NCBI GenBank assembly: GCA_030731745.1
Contig: JANQTJ010000028.1
Location: 31,817-95,816, forward strand
Length of the DNA stretch: 64,000 nucleotides
Reading direction: 5' to 3'
Source: Flaviramulus sp.
GTDB lineage: Bacteria > Bacteroidota > Bacteroidia > Flavobacteriales > Flavobacteriaceae
This document shows, one piece after another, positions 8,164 through 18,077 of the stretch. Both the position numbers and the translations under genes were made by a program. Under the pieces are notes generated by a model. It searched no databases. It was given only the letters and a program-made list of their open reading frames with translations, and was not told where the DNA came from. Position 1 is the stretch's first letter. Every line of letters starts with the position of its first letter.

Positions 8164-9216
8164 TTGAAATTAATGAAACAGTTTAGCGTAATAATTTTGT
8201 CATTTGTGTTTTTGTTTTCTTGTGGAAAAAAGAAAGTGTTTAAACCAAGACTTATTACTAAAGTTGAAATTGAAACGCTTTTGGAAGATTCTTTACTGAG
8301 TATTAGAGCCATTGAAATTCTTAATGATAAAAGTCTAGCATTTGCTGCTAACAATGGTGCATTTGGATTGTCTAATTCTAGAACGGGGTTATGGCAAAAA
8401 TCATTTCAAAAATATGATAGCTTAAATATACATTTTAGAGCAGTGGCTCATACAAGTAAAGATTTTTTTATGCTAAGTGTTGATACTCCAGCTTTACTAT
8501 ATAAAACAGGTAGTGATGGAAAAATGGAAGTCGTTTATAAAGAAGATGGGATTGGTGTTTTTTACGATTCCATGAATTTTTGGAATGATGAAGAAGGCAT
8601 TGCTATAGGTGACTCAAATAATGGTTGTTTAAGTGTAATTATTACTCGAGATGGCGGAGAAAGTTGGACTAAACTTTCTTGTGATGCTTTACCAAAAGGA
8701 ATTGAAAACGAAGGTGCTTTTGCTGCCAGCAACACTAATATTGCTATAGTTGGAGATAAAACTTGGATAGCAACAAATACAGGACGAGTTTATTATTCGC
8801 ATAATAAAGGAAACAGTTGGGAAGTTTTTGATACCCCAATTGTTAAAGAAAAGGAAACTGAAGGCATATATTCTATTGATTTTTACGATGCACTTAATGG
8901 GTTTGCTATTGGTGGCGATTATACAAAACCTGATGATAATAGTGCCAATAAAATAAAATCTACAGATGGCGGAAAAACATGGCAATTAGTTTCTCAAAAC
9001 AAAAATCTAGGTTATAGAAGTTGTGTGCAATACATTCCAAATAGAGAAGGGAAGGAGTTGGTTGCTATTGGTTTTAAAGGTATTGATTACAGTAATGATG
9101 CTGGAGAAACTTGGAAGCACTTAAGTGATGAAGGTTTTTATACGATTCGGTTTTTAAATGATAGTATTGCTTATGCCGCTGGTCTAAAACGTATATCAAA
9201 ACTTATTTTCAGATAA
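8164..9216 (+). CDS. YCF48/BNR-repeat beta-propeller lipoprotein
   Basis: Repeated DGGxSWxKL / STDGGKTWQLV / NDAGETWKHL motifs; lipobox FSCGK. Confidence 0.75.
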   Translation: MKLMKQFSVIILSFVFLFSCGKKKVFKPRLITKVEIETLLEDSLLSIRAIEILNDKSLAFAANNGAFGLSNSRTGLWQKSFQKYDSLNIHFRAVAHTSKDFFMLSVDTPALLYKTGSDGKMEVVYKEDGIGVFYDSMNFWNDEEGIAIGDSNNGCLSVIITRDGGESWTKLSCDALPKGIENEGAFAASNTNIAIVGDKTWIATNTGRVYYSHNKGNSWEVFDTPIVKEKETEGIYSIDFYDALNGFAIGGDYTKPDDNSANKIKSTDGGKTWQLVSQNKNLGYRSCVQYIPNREGKELVAIGFKGIDYSNDAGETWKHLSDEGFYTIRFLNDSIAYAAGLKRISKLIFR

Positions 9217-9246
9217 AAAAAGGGAGCTTTTTAGCTCCTTTTTTTA
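9215..9246. terminator. Bidirectional terminator between convergent genes
   Basis: AAAAAGGGAGCTTTTTAGCTCCTTTTTTT palindrome. Confidence 0.8.
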
Positions 9247-9690
9247 ATTATCTTTTCTACCTTCCTCGCGCCATTTTTTAAATTGTTCAAAAAGTTTTTT
9301 GTTAAAATCTTCTTCAGCCTGTTTTAATAAAATGATTTTTTTTGGAGATATAACTTTTTTCAATTTAGCTATCAAGTCTATATCTAAATTATGTAGTTTA
9401 TTTTCAGCATCCATAAGCTTATTTAAAAGCTCATTAGCTTTTTCATCAGATAAAGTAACAGTATTACTTTTAAATTCTTTATTTATACTTCTGATCTCTG
9501 AGTGTTTAATTTTTAAATAATTATCATCAAAATCATTATAAATAGGCCAGAATTTTTGGGCTTCTTGTTGAGTTAAATTAAGTCTTTCGGTAATAAACGA
9601 AACTTTAAGAGCCTTAATTTTATCTCTTCGAGATTGAGAAAATAGACTTAAAGAGGTAAAAAGTAATAATATTATAGTAATTTTTTTCAT
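9244..9690 (-). CDS. Spy/CpxP-like 'sensor of ECF sigma factor' periplasmic protein
   Basis: Signal peptide; FITERLNLTQQEAQKFWPIYNDFDD; same strand as adjacent sigma gene. Confidence 0.65.
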   Translation of the reverse strand: MKKITIILLLFTSLSLFSQSRRDKIKALKVSFITERLNLTQQEAQKFWPIYNDFDDNYLKIKHSEIRSINKEFKSNTVTLSDEKANELLNKLMDAENKLHNLDIDLIAKLKKVISPKKIILLKQAEEDFNKKLFEQFKKWREEGRKDN

Positions 9691-9701
9691 AATTATTTTT
9701 T

Positions 9702-10199
9702 TTAGTCAACCATTAGGCTTTCAATATCAATATGATTAACAATGTATGATTCAATATTTTCTTCATTAAAATTATAATCTATAAAATTCTCTTCTGTAAG
9801 CTCTTCTAATGTTAGTAAGTTGGCAATTTCATAAGAGTCAACACCTTCATTGATAATATAATTCTCAGCTGTTTCAATATCTAAACTATCAAAAGTAATA
9901 TTTCTTTCAAAAATAGATAGGTTGAATAATAGTAAAATAGCTGCAGCAATACTAGAAGCATAAACAAAATTCTTTCGATTAAAAAGTGAAATAACTTTAA
10001 TATTTTCTTTTTCTGAAACTTTATCTAAAATTTTGTATTCAAGTGTTTCTAAATAGTTTTTGGGAATTTTAAAGCCTGATCTATCTGATAGTTCTTTAAT
10101 TTTTATAGAACTTAATAAAACATCATCAAAATTTTCAAAGTAATCTTTAGGAACTTTAAATCCAGCTTCTTTAATGTTATTTAATTTATTTTGTTTCAT
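9702..10199 (-). CDS. Putative membrane anti-sigma-like protein
   Basis: Single TM segment; lies between sigma factor and sensor-like gene; duplicated GFK(V/I)PK(D/N)Y motif. Confidence 0.45.
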   Translation of the reverse strand: MKQNKLNNIKEAGFKVPKDYFENFDDVLLSSIKIKELSDRSGFKIPKNYLETLEYKILDKVSEKENIKVISLFNRKNFVYASSIAAAILLLFNLSIFERNITFDSLDIETAENYIINEGVDSYEIANLLTLEELTEENFIDYNFNEENIESYIVNHIDIESLMVD

Positions 10200-10232
10200 C
10201 TTAGTATTAAGACTTATATTTTTGTTAAAGGT

Positions 10233-10775
10233 TTAATTTTTAGTTAAATAAGCTTCAATTTTTTTTATGGCGATATGGTAAGATGCTTTTAAAGCACCTT
10301 CACTGGTTTCTAAAATATCTGACATATCCTTGTATTTTAGTTCTTGAAAATATTTCATATTGAAAACTAATTGCTGTTTTTCTGGCAAAGTAGCTATTGC
10401 TTTTTGTAATTTAAGTTGAATAACATCACCTTCAAAATAAACATCTGTAGCTAAATTATTAATAGCGAATTGTTTCATTTCTTCATTAGAAGTTTGCAAT
10501 CTTTTAGCATTTTTATTAATGAATGTTAGAGATTCATTAGTGGCAATTCGATACATCCAAGAGTATAATTTACTATCTCCCTTAAAATTATGAATATTTC
10601 TGAAAACTTTTATGAAAGTGTTTTGTAAGACATCGTCTGTATCATCATGAGATTTTACAATATTACGTATGTGCCAGTACAAAGGTTCTTTATATTGCGT
10701 TATTAACGCTTTAAATCCCTTGTCTTTTTGATTCTCAGATTTTAATTGTTCTAATAATTTAGCTTCTTCAATCAC
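10233..10775 (-). CDS. RNA polymerase sigma factor, ECF (sigma-70 family)
   Basis: Region 2 (DDTDDVLQNTFIKVFRNIHNFKGDSKLYSWMYRIATNESL) and region 4 (LPEKQQLVFNMKYFQELKYKDMSDIL). Confidence 0.9.
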   Translation of the reverse strand: MIEEAKLLEQLKSENQKDKGFKALITQYKEPLYWHIRNIVKSHDDTDDVLQNTFIKVFRNIHNFKGDSKLYSWMYRIATNESLTFINKNAKRLQTSNEEMKQFAINNLATDVYFEGDVIQLKLQKAIATLPEKQQLVFNMKYFQELKYKDMSDILETSEGALKASYHIAIKKIEAYLTKN

Positions 10776-10886
10776 AAAAACACTTTGCTAATTAGACTAT
10801 TAAATTTACTAAAAGTTTAAAGTCTATTTTTTTTAAATAACTTAAAAATATAACTTATTTAAAATCAGTTATTTAAATAATTTTAT

Positions 10887-10923
10887 ATCGACAAAATACA
10901 TTTAAAATCGACAAAATACATTT
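10887..10923. repeat. Perfect 17-bp direct repeat ATCGACAAAATACATTT, 20-bp period
   Basis: Identical copies at 10887-10903 and 10907-10923. Confidence 0.9.
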
Positions 10924-10964
10924 TTTTCTTGTATAAACTTAAAATTTAATTTAAATTTGTATCA

Positions 10965-11050
10965 GAAACCTACTTATGTGGTTAGTCTTCCCCAAGTCTA
11001 ACTGTGAATAAAAAAAAGGATAGAAGCCCAAATCTCTATCCTTTTTTATA
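10965..11050 (+). ncRNA. Candidate small RNA with own promoter, hairpin and terminator
   Basis: TTG(10929)-N20-TAAATTTG(10952) upstream; hairpin GTTAGTCTT-CCCC-AAGTCTAAC (10981-11002); AAAGGATAGA..TCTATCCTTTTTT terminator; no ORF. Confidence 0.35.
11012..11050. terminator. Bidirectional terminator downstream of ABC transporter gene
   Basis: AAAAAAGGATAGA / TCTATCCTTTTTT palindrome. Confidence 0.8.
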
Positions 11051-11066
11051 TTTGTAATAGTTTGTT

Positions 11067-12926
11067 TTACTCAAAACTTTGCATATCAACAAGTTTTTTA
11101 TAAACACCGTTTTTAGCAATTAAATCTATGTGTTTACCTTGTTCTACAATTTCTCCTTTATTTAAAACTACAATTTCGTCTGCGTTTTGAATAGTAGATA
11201 ATCTATGTGCAATTACAATAGAAGTTCTATTTTTCATCATGTTTTCAAGTGCTACTTGTACTAAGCGTTCACTTTCTGTATCTAATGCAGAAGTTGCTTC
11301 ATCTAAAACCATTATAGGAGGGTTTTTTAAAACGGCTCTGGCAATACTTAAACGTTGTTTTTGACCACCAGATAGTTTGTTTCCGGAATCACCAATATTG
11401 GTTTCTATACCATTTGGTAAATCTTTAACAAATTCCCATGCATTTGCAATCTTTAAAGCTTCAATAATAGCTTCATCAGTTGCATTACAATCACCCAGTT
11501 TTAAGTTGTTTTTTATACTATCGTTAAATAAAATGGCATCTTGAGTTACGATACCTAATTGATTTCTTAAAGATGAAACAGTTAATTCTCTAATGTCAAT
11601 GTCATCAATTAGAATGGAACCTTCATTCACATCATAAAAACGAGTAATAAGATTAGCAATAGTAGATTTCCCACTACCAGATTGCCCTACTAAGGCTACT
11701 TTTTTTCCTTTCGGAATTGTTAGTGAAAAATCTTTTAAAATAAAATCATCTTGATATTTAAATGATATGTTATTAAATTTTATTTCTGAATCAAAGTTCG
11801 ATTTAATAATTGCGTTTTCTTTGTCTTTAAGTGGATTAGGAGTATCAATAATTTCTTGAACTCTTTCAGCGGCTGCATTACCTTGTTTAATATTATAGAG
11901 TCCACGAGATATTGCTTTTGCAGGAGTTAAAATATAATAAGCCAAACCCATATAGACTAAAAAAGAACTTGCATCCAAACCACCAGAACTTCCTTCTTTT
12001 AATACTAGTTGACCACCATACCATAATAAAATAGCAATTACAAAAATACCAAGAACCTCACTAGCAGGTGACGCCAAGTTTTGACGATTCATTAATTTAT
12101 TTGAAAAATTATAAAAACGAGTAGATGATTCTTGAAACTTAGTATCAAATTTTTCTTCTGCATTAAAGCCTTTTATGATTCTTAATCCAGTTAGTGTTTC
12201 TTCTAAAGTTGATAGAATAACACCCTGTTCTTGTTGTACACGATCAGATTTTCTTTTTAAACTTTTACCTATTCTAGAAATGATTAAGCCAGTAATTGGT
12301 ATAAAAACGAAAACAAAAAGTGTTAGACTTGGGCTTAAATAAACCATGGCTATTATTGTGAAAATAATAGTTAAAGGTTCTCTGATAATAAGCTCCAAAA
12401 CAGGAAGCATGGAGTATTGTAGCGTTGAAACATCGTTTGTAACCCTAGCCATAATATCGCCTTTCTTTTGCTCAGAAAAGTACGACAGGGGTAACTCAAC
12501 CGTTTTTCTATAAACCGCATTTCTGAGATCTCTAACAACACCATTTCTTAAAAAAACCATAAAATAGTTAGCTAGGTAACCAAATAAATTTTTAAGTAAA
12601 AAAGCAACAACTATAAGTCCAACAACAAATACCAAAGCTTTAGACTTATCTCCTCCTGTAAATTCGTACATTTGGTAAGCGAGCATATCTTTTAAAAAAT
12701 CAGCTAATTTTAAAAAACCTTGATATTCAGGTTTTAAAGGAGTATTGTTTAATACTTCGTTTCCAAGTTTGTCAACATTTTTGACAAAAATAACATCTAA
12801 CATAGGTTTTAATGCTATCATGGATAAGGTACTAAATAAGGCAAACAATACATTAGATATAATATGCCCAATAGCATAACTTTTATAAGGTCTTGCGTAT
12901 TTTAAAATATTTACAAACTGATTCAT
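11067..12926 (-). CDS. ABC transporter, fused permease/ATP-binding (MsbA-like)
   Basis: ABC TM domain; Walker A GQSGSGKST, LSGGQKQR, Walker B IMVLDEATSALD. Confidence 0.92.
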   Translation of the reverse strand: MNQFVNILKYARPYKSYAIGHIISNVLFALFSTLSMIALKPMLDVIFVKNVDKLGNEVLNNTPLKPEYQGFLKLADFLKDMLAYQMYEFTGGDKSKALVFVVGLIVVAFLLKNLFGYLANYFMVFLRNGVVRDLRNAVYRKTVELPLSYFSEQKKGDIMARVTNDVSTLQYSMLPVLELIIREPLTIIFTIIAMVYLSPSLTLFVFVFIPITGLIISRIGKSLKRKSDRVQQEQGVILSTLEETLTGLRIIKGFNAEEKFDTKFQESSTRFYNFSNKLMNRQNLASPASEVLGIFVIAILLWYGGQLVLKEGSSGGLDASSFLVYMGLAYYILTPAKAISRGLYNIKQGNAAAERVQEIIDTPNPLKDKENAIIKSNFDSEIKFNNISFKYQDDFILKDFSLTIPKGKKVALVGQSGSGKSTIANLITRFYDVNEGSILIDDIDIRELTVSSLRNQLGIVTQDAILFNDSIKNNLKLGDCNATDEAIIEALKIANAWEFVKDLPNGIETNIGDSGNKLSGGQKQRLSIARAVLKNPPIMVLDEATSALDTESERLVQVALENMMKNRTSIVIAHRLSTIQNADEIVVLNKGEIVEQGKHIDLIAKNGVYKKLVDMQSFE

Positions 12927-13005
12927 TAAATAAGAATTGTCTATTTATAAAACATGCTTTTATGGAATCCATAAAAGCATGCAAATTTACTAAAAGTTAA
13001 TAGTA

Positions 13006-14736
13006 TTAAATAAGTTTCATATCTTTTAATATGGCATCTGCTTTGGCATCTAGTTGTATTTCAGTGTTTTTGAAATTTTCAACAGCATCTAAAGTGCTAT
13101 TCACACTCACATAAAACTTTATTTTTGGCTCTGTACCACTTGGTCTTAAAGCTACTTGACTACCATCTTCTAAATAATATATAATAACATTAGATTTTGG
13201 AATGTTTATATTAGTTTTTTTGCCAGTAATTAAATTGTTTGATACAGATAGATCATAATCTTCTATTTTAACAACCTTAGCCCCGTTTACTATTTTAAGT
13301 GGATTTTCTCGCGCATTCGTCATCATTTGTTTTATTTCTTGTGCGCCTTCAATACCTTTTTTTGTTAAAGAAACTAATTTTTCTTTAAAGCATCCATGTT
13401 CTACATATAGTTTAAGTAATTCCTTGTAAAAAGAACTTCCATTAGATTTTGCTATAGCTGCAATTTCGCACGCTAATAATGTTGATGTTACAGCATCTTT
13501 ATCTCTTACAAAATCGCCAACCATAAAACCAAAACTTTCTTCACCACCACCTATAAAATCAAGTTCTGGAAAATCTTTAATAAGTTTTGCAATCCATTTA
13601 AAACCTGTTAAAACTATTTTGTTATCTACTTTATATGAATCTGCCAATTTGTTAAGCATTGGAGTAGAAACTATAGTAGTAGCAATAAATTCTTTACCTT
13701 TAATTTTACCTTTAGCTTTCCATTGTTTTAATAAGAAATCAGTCATCATTAACATGGTTTGATTTCCATTAAGTAATTGGAGCTCGTTTTGGTTATTACG
13801 AACAGCAACTCCTAATCTATCACAATCAGGATCCGTTCCAATTACGATATCCGCATTTACTTTTTCAGCAAGTTCTAGTGCCATTTTTAATGCAGCAGGT
13901 TCTTCAGGGTTTGGAGAAGCTACAGTTGGAAAATCACCATTTGGCTCTTCTTGTTCTTTAACAATATGTACATTTTTAAAACCAGCACGTTTTAAAGTTT
14001 CAGGAACAGCTGTAATTGAGGTTCCGTGTAATGATGTAAAAACAATTTTTAAATCATCTTTTGCTGCTTGACTAGCACCAACGCTTCCATTTTTTACTGC
14101 GGCTTCAATAAAAACATCATCAACATCTTTCCCAATGTAATGAATTAAGCTATTATTTGCTTCAAATCTAATATCTGAATAATTTAAAACATTAATCATA
14201 TTAATTATTTCTCCATCTTGAGGTGGTACTAATTGTCCACCATCTTGCCAGTATACTTTATATCCATTGTATTCTGGTGGGTTATGAGAAGCTGTTAAAA
14301 CAATACCACAATGACAGTTTAAATGTTTAACTGCGAATGATAATTCTGGAGTTGGTCTTAAATCTTCAAATAAATATACTTCAATACCATTAGCAGAAAA
14401 TACATCAGCAACTACTTTTGCAAGCGATTTACTGTTGTGTCTGCAATCGTATGCAATTACAGCTCTTGGTGTTTGATTTGGGAATTGTTTATGTAAATAT
14501 TGGCTTAAGCCTTGGGTGCTTTTACCTAGCGTATATTTATTAATACGATTAGTACCTACTCCCATAACGCCACGCATGCCTCCAGTTCCAAACTCTAAGT
14601 CTTTATAAAAGCTTTCTTGAATATCAGTTGGATTATTAGCAATGCTATTTTTAATTTTTTCTTGAGTATCGTTGTCAAAAACAGGCGTCAACCATGTGTT
14701 AATCCTATCTAAAATTTTTGGTTCGATGTGTATCAT
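13006..14736 (-). CDS. Phosphoglucomutase/phosphomannomutase family
   Basis: [15 protein letters not shown] active site; [31 protein letters not shown]. Confidence 0.93.
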   Translation of the reverse strand: MIHIEPKILDRINTWLTPVFDNDTQEKIKNSIANNPTDIQESFYKDLEFGTGGMRGVMGVGTNRINKYTLGKSTQGLSQYLHKQFPNQTPRAVIAYDCRHNSKSLAKVVADVFSANGIEVYLFEDLRPTPELSFAVKHLNCHCGIVLTASHNPPEYNGYKVYWQDGGQLVPPQDGEIINMINVLNYSDIRFEANNSLIHYIGKDVDDVFIEAAVKNGSVGASQAAKDDLKIVFTSLHGTSITAVPETLKRAGFKNVHIVKEQEEPNGDFPTVASPNPEEPAALKMALELAEKVNADIVIGTDPDCDRLGVAVRNNQNELQLLNGNQTMLMMTDFLLKQWKAKGKIKGKEFIATTIVSTPMLNKLADSYKVDNKIVLTGFKWIAKLIKDFPELDFIGGGEESFGFMVGDFVRDKDAVTSTLLACEIAAIAKSNGSSFYKELLKLYVEHGCFKEKLVSLTKKGIEGAQEIKQMMTNARENPLKIVNGAKVVKIEDYDLSVSNNLITGKKTNINIPKSNVIIYYLEDGSQVALRPSGTEPKIKFYVSVNSTLDAVENFKNTEIQLDAKADAILKDMKLI

Positions 14737-14822
14737 AGTGCTTTAAAATATTAACCAAAAGTAAACAATTGCATTAAAACAGCTTTTAAAATTGCCATCA
14801 TTTTGGATGAAATGGCGTTATT

Positions 14823-15773
14823 TTAGTTTAAATTGATTTCATCCTTAACTAAATAGCGTTTTTTATCTGTTCGGTTTCTTAAAATTATTTCCCCAAGGAA
14901 TCCAGCAACAAAAAATTGCGTACCAATAATCATTGTTGATAGTGCTATAAAGAATTGTGGACGCTGGGTTATTAACCTACCTGTTGGGTTTAAAAATAAT
15001 TTATCAATACCTAAATATAAAGAAAAACCAAATCCAATAGCAAACATAATAACGCCTAAAGCACCAAATAAATGCATAGGGCGTTTACCAAAACGTGATA
15101 AAAACCAAATTGTGATTAAATCTAGAAAACCATGAACAAAACGGTTCATGCCAAATTTAGTTTCACCGTATTTTCTTGCTTGATGCAATACAACCTTTTC
15201 ACCAATTTTAGTAAAACCGGCATTTTTAGAGAGAAGTGGGATGTATCGATGCATTTCCCCATTGACATCAATATTTTTTACAACATTAATGTGGTATGCT
15301 TTAAGCCCACAGTTAAAATCATGTAATTTTACACCAGATGTTTTTCTTGCAGCCCAATTAAAAAGTTTAGAAGGTAGATTTTTTGAAATAATAGAATCAT
15401 AACGTTTCTTTTTCCAACCAGACACCAAATCGAATCCATCATTTACAATCATATTATAAAGTTCTGGAATCTCATCAGGATTATCTTGTAAATCTGCATC
15501 CATTGTTATTATAACATTGCCTTTGGCTTTTTCAAAACCTGCATGAAGAGCTTGCGATTTACCATAATTTTTTAAAAAACGAATGCCTTTAACTTGGTCA
15601 TTTTTTTTAGAAAGTTGTTTGATGGTTTGCCAAGAATTGTCGGTACTACCATCGTCAATAAAGATAATTTCATATGAAAAGTGATTGGATTGCATAACTT
15701 TTGCAATCCAATCATGTAATTCCGTTAAAGAATCTTGTTCGTTAAGTAGTGGTATGACTACTGATATATTCAT
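14823..15773 (-). CDS. Glycosyltransferase family 2 with C-terminal TM helices
   Basis: SVVIPLLNEQDSLTEL, IFIDDGSTDNSW, ITMDADLQDNPDEIPE. Confidence 0.9.
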   Translation of the reverse strand: MNISVVIPLLNEQDSLTELHDWIAKVMQSNHFSYEIIFIDDGSTDNSWQTIKQLSKKNDQVKGIRFLKNYGKSQALHAGFEKAKGNVIITMDADLQDNPDEIPELYNMIVNDGFDLVSGWKKKRYDSIISKNLPSKLFNWAARKTSGVKLHDFNCGLKAYHINVVKNIDVNGEMHRYIPLLSKNAGFTKIGEKVVLHQARKYGETKFGMNRFVHGFLDLITIWFLSRFGKRPMHLFGALGVIMFAIGFGFSLYLGIDKLFLNPTGRLITQRPQFFIALSTMIIGTQFFVAGFLGEIILRNRTDKKRYLVKDEINLN

Positions 15774-15813
15774 TTAAATATTTTCAAAATATAATATTTC
15801 AAAAATACTAAAT

Positions 15814-16344
15814 TTATGCTTCGTCTGGGTTATTTTTTTTAATAACCAATGCTGCAATAAGACCTACAATGATATAACCAATAAGTTGAAAAGCTAATGA
15901 TTTTAGTACCTGTCCAATAGCAAACATGTTTTCTTGCGCTTCAAATTCTTCTAATGCTTTAGCTATAGCCTCTTCGGGTGCACCAAAATTTTGCATCATT
16001 TCAGCTTGACTATCTATAATTTTCTCCTTTAGGGTAACAGCAGCTTCTGGATCCACAAAGTTGTAAATTACGATAGTTACAAAAGTGCTTACAACTAAAC
16101 CTAAAGCTACAGTAATAAAAAATGAAGTAAAAGCTAGTTTAAAGCTTATGAATCCACCTTGTAAAGCTTTAGATTTCATTGCTGACACAATTCCAAAAAC
16201 AATAATTAGTATTAACATACTAATACCAAACCACCATTTTGTTAATAAATCTAGATTAACATATCCGATAACACCTAGTAATGCTAAAATAACACCTAAA
16301 TACAAGCCCCAATTTGTAGCTAACGATTTCATTGATTTTTCCAT
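15814..16344 (-). CDS. DUF4199-like membrane protein
   Basis: Multiple TM segments, overall composition typical of flavobacterial DUF4199 proteins. Confidence 0.65.
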   Translation of the reverse strand: MEKSMKSLATNWGLYLGVILALLGVIGYVNLDLLTKWWFGISMLILIIVFGIVSAMKSKALQGGFISFKLAFTSFFITVALGLVVSTFVTIVIYNFVDPEAAVTLKEKIIDSQAEMMQNFGAPEEAIAKALEEFEAQENMFAIGQVLKSLAFQLIGYIIVGLIAALVIKKNNPDEA

Positions 16345-16436
16345 AATATTCTATATAATTTGATTAGTTTTATTGTTAGTAAATAAAGATAGTAAAACGT
16401 TACAAATATTTACAAAAATAAAAATTAATAAAACTA

Positions 16437-16466
16437 TTGTGAGTTTCTAAAAAATAAGTAAATTTG
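16437..16466 (+). promoter_or_regulatory. Bacteroidetes-type promoter of rpmE2
   Basis: TTG (16437) - N19 - TAAATTTG (16459-16466). Confidence 0.6.
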
Positions 16467-16502
16467 CACTTCTAAAATTGAAAAGAATTAAAGCATTTAG
16501 CG

Positions 16503-16754
16503 ATGAGAAAAGGTATACATCCAGAAAATTATAGAATAGTAGCTTTTAAAGATATGTCTAATGAAGATGTGTTTTTAACAAAATCTACTGCAGTTACTAA
16601 CGAAACTCTTGAAGTAGATGGTGTTGAGTATCCATTAATTAAAATGGAGATTTCAAGAACATCTCATCCATACTACACAGGTAAATCTAAATTAGTAGAT
16701 ACTGCTGGTCGTATTGATAAATTCAAAAATAAATATTTCAAATTTAAAAAATAA
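16503..16754 (+). CDS. rpmE2: 50S ribosomal protein L31 type B
   Basis: MRKGIHPENYRIVAFKDMSNEDVFLTKST...HPYYTGKSKLVDTAGRIDKFKNKY; Cys-free type. Confidence 0.95.
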   Translation: MRKGIHPENYRIVAFKDMSNEDVFLTKSTAVTNETLEVDGVEYPLIKMEISRTSHPYYTGKSKLVDTAGRIDKFKNKYFKFKK

Positions 16755-16773
16755 TTTAGATATATATCATACT

Positions 16774-16807
16774 AAAAAGCCTTTCAATTTTGAAAGGCTT
16801 TTTTTAT
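16774..16807 (+). terminator. Terminator after rpmE2
   Basis: AAAAAGCCTTTC-aatttt-GAAAGGCTTTTTTT. Confidence 0.85.
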
Positions 16808-16901
16808 TATACTCAATTCATCTATTTTTGTTTAAATAATAAGCTTTAAGAAAATGTAAATTAATACTTTTAATTTTTTGGCTTTTAACCTTTAATCACA
16901 C

Positions 16902-18077
16902 ATGAATTATATACTTTTTGATGGACCATCTCGCAACAATTTATTGCCGTTTACATTTACAAGACCGGTTTCAGAAATTCGTGTAGGCATTTTAACCATA
17001 AGAGAAAAATGGGAAGTTTTTTTAGGTACTACAACAACTACGGTAACACAAGATTATTTGTCAGAAAAATATCCGATGGTTGAAATGGATGATAATGTTA
17101 TGATAAACGCATCTTTTTTACCAAATTTGGAGTTGGTTGAAATGGTTAAAGATTTAAAAGAAAATCAAGCCATTTTTAGAGAAGAAGATGTGATAGCTTT
17201 TTATACCAAAGAAACTCAAGAAGATATCGATTTCAAAAGTTTTGAAGCTATAGAGTTTGCAGACGAGATTATTAAAATTGAGAATACATGGGATATTTTT
17301 TCCAAGAATGGAGAAGCCATTCAAGAAGATTTTAATTTAATAACAGCAAATAGAAAATCCCAGCCTATTCCATCAAGTAATAATATAATTGCTGCAGAAA
17401 ATATTTTTATTGAAGAAGGCGCAAAGCTTGAATTTACTACGCTTAATGCTAGTAAGGGGCCCATTTACATAGGAAAAGATGCAGAAATAATGGAAGGTTC
17501 TATTATTCGTGGTCCTTTTGCTTTATGCGAGCATGCTACCGTGAAATTAGGAGCTAAAATTTATGGGCCAACCACTGTTGGACCTTACAGTAAAGTAGGA
17601 GGAGAGGTTAATAACTCTGTTATTTTTGCATATTCTAATAAAGGGCATGATGGCTTTTTAGGTAATTCTGTTTTAGGAGAATGGTGTAATTTAGGTGCAG
17701 ATACTAATAATTCTAATCTAAAAAATAATTATGCCGAAGTTCGTTTATGGGATTACAATACCGAAGGTTTTGCTAAAACGGGTTTACAGTTTTGCGGACT
17801 TATGATGGGTGATCATAGTAAATGTGGTATCAATACCATGTTTAACACAGGCACAGTAGTTGGAGTTAGTGCTAATATCTTTGGTAGTGGCTTCCCAAGA
17901 AATTTTGTACCTAGTTTTAGTTGGGGTGGGCATGCTGGTTTTACTACTTTTTTAACAAATAAAGCTTTTGAAGTTGCTGAGGTTGTAATGAGTAGAAGAG
18001 GTATTGGATTAACGCAACAAGACAAGGATATTCTTGAACATATTTTTGATGAGACCAAAAAGTTTAGAAGAGATTAA
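16902..18077 (+). CDS. GlmU-like sugar nucleotidyltransferase / left-handed beta-helix protein
   Basis: NYILFDGPSRNNLLPFTFTRPVSEIRVGILTIREKW plus hexapeptide repeats. Confidence 0.85.
   Translation: MNYILFDGPSRNNLLPFTFTRPVSEIRVGILTIREKWEVFLGTTTTTVTQDYLSEKYPMVEMDDNVMINASFLPNLELVEMVKDLKENQAIFREEDVIAFYTKETQEDIDFKSFEAIEFADEIIKIENTWDIFSKNGEAIQEDFNLITANRKSQPIPSSNNIIAAENIFIEEGAKLEFTTLNASKGPIYIGKDAEIMEGSIIRGPFALCEHATVKLGAKIYGPTTVGPYSKVGGEVNNSVIFAYSNKGHDGFLGNSVLGEWCNLGADTNNSNLKNNYAEVRLWDYNTEGFAKTGLQFCGLMMGDHSKCGINTMFNTGTVVGVSANIFGSGFPRNFVPSFSWGGHAGFTTFLTNKAFEVAEVVMSRRGIGLTQQDKDILEHIFDETKKFRRD

Noticed and set aside
10887-10923. Short direct repeat considered as a CRISPR-like array
   Set aside because: Only two 17-bp copies with a 3-bp gap and no cas genes; better explained as an operator or promoter duplication.
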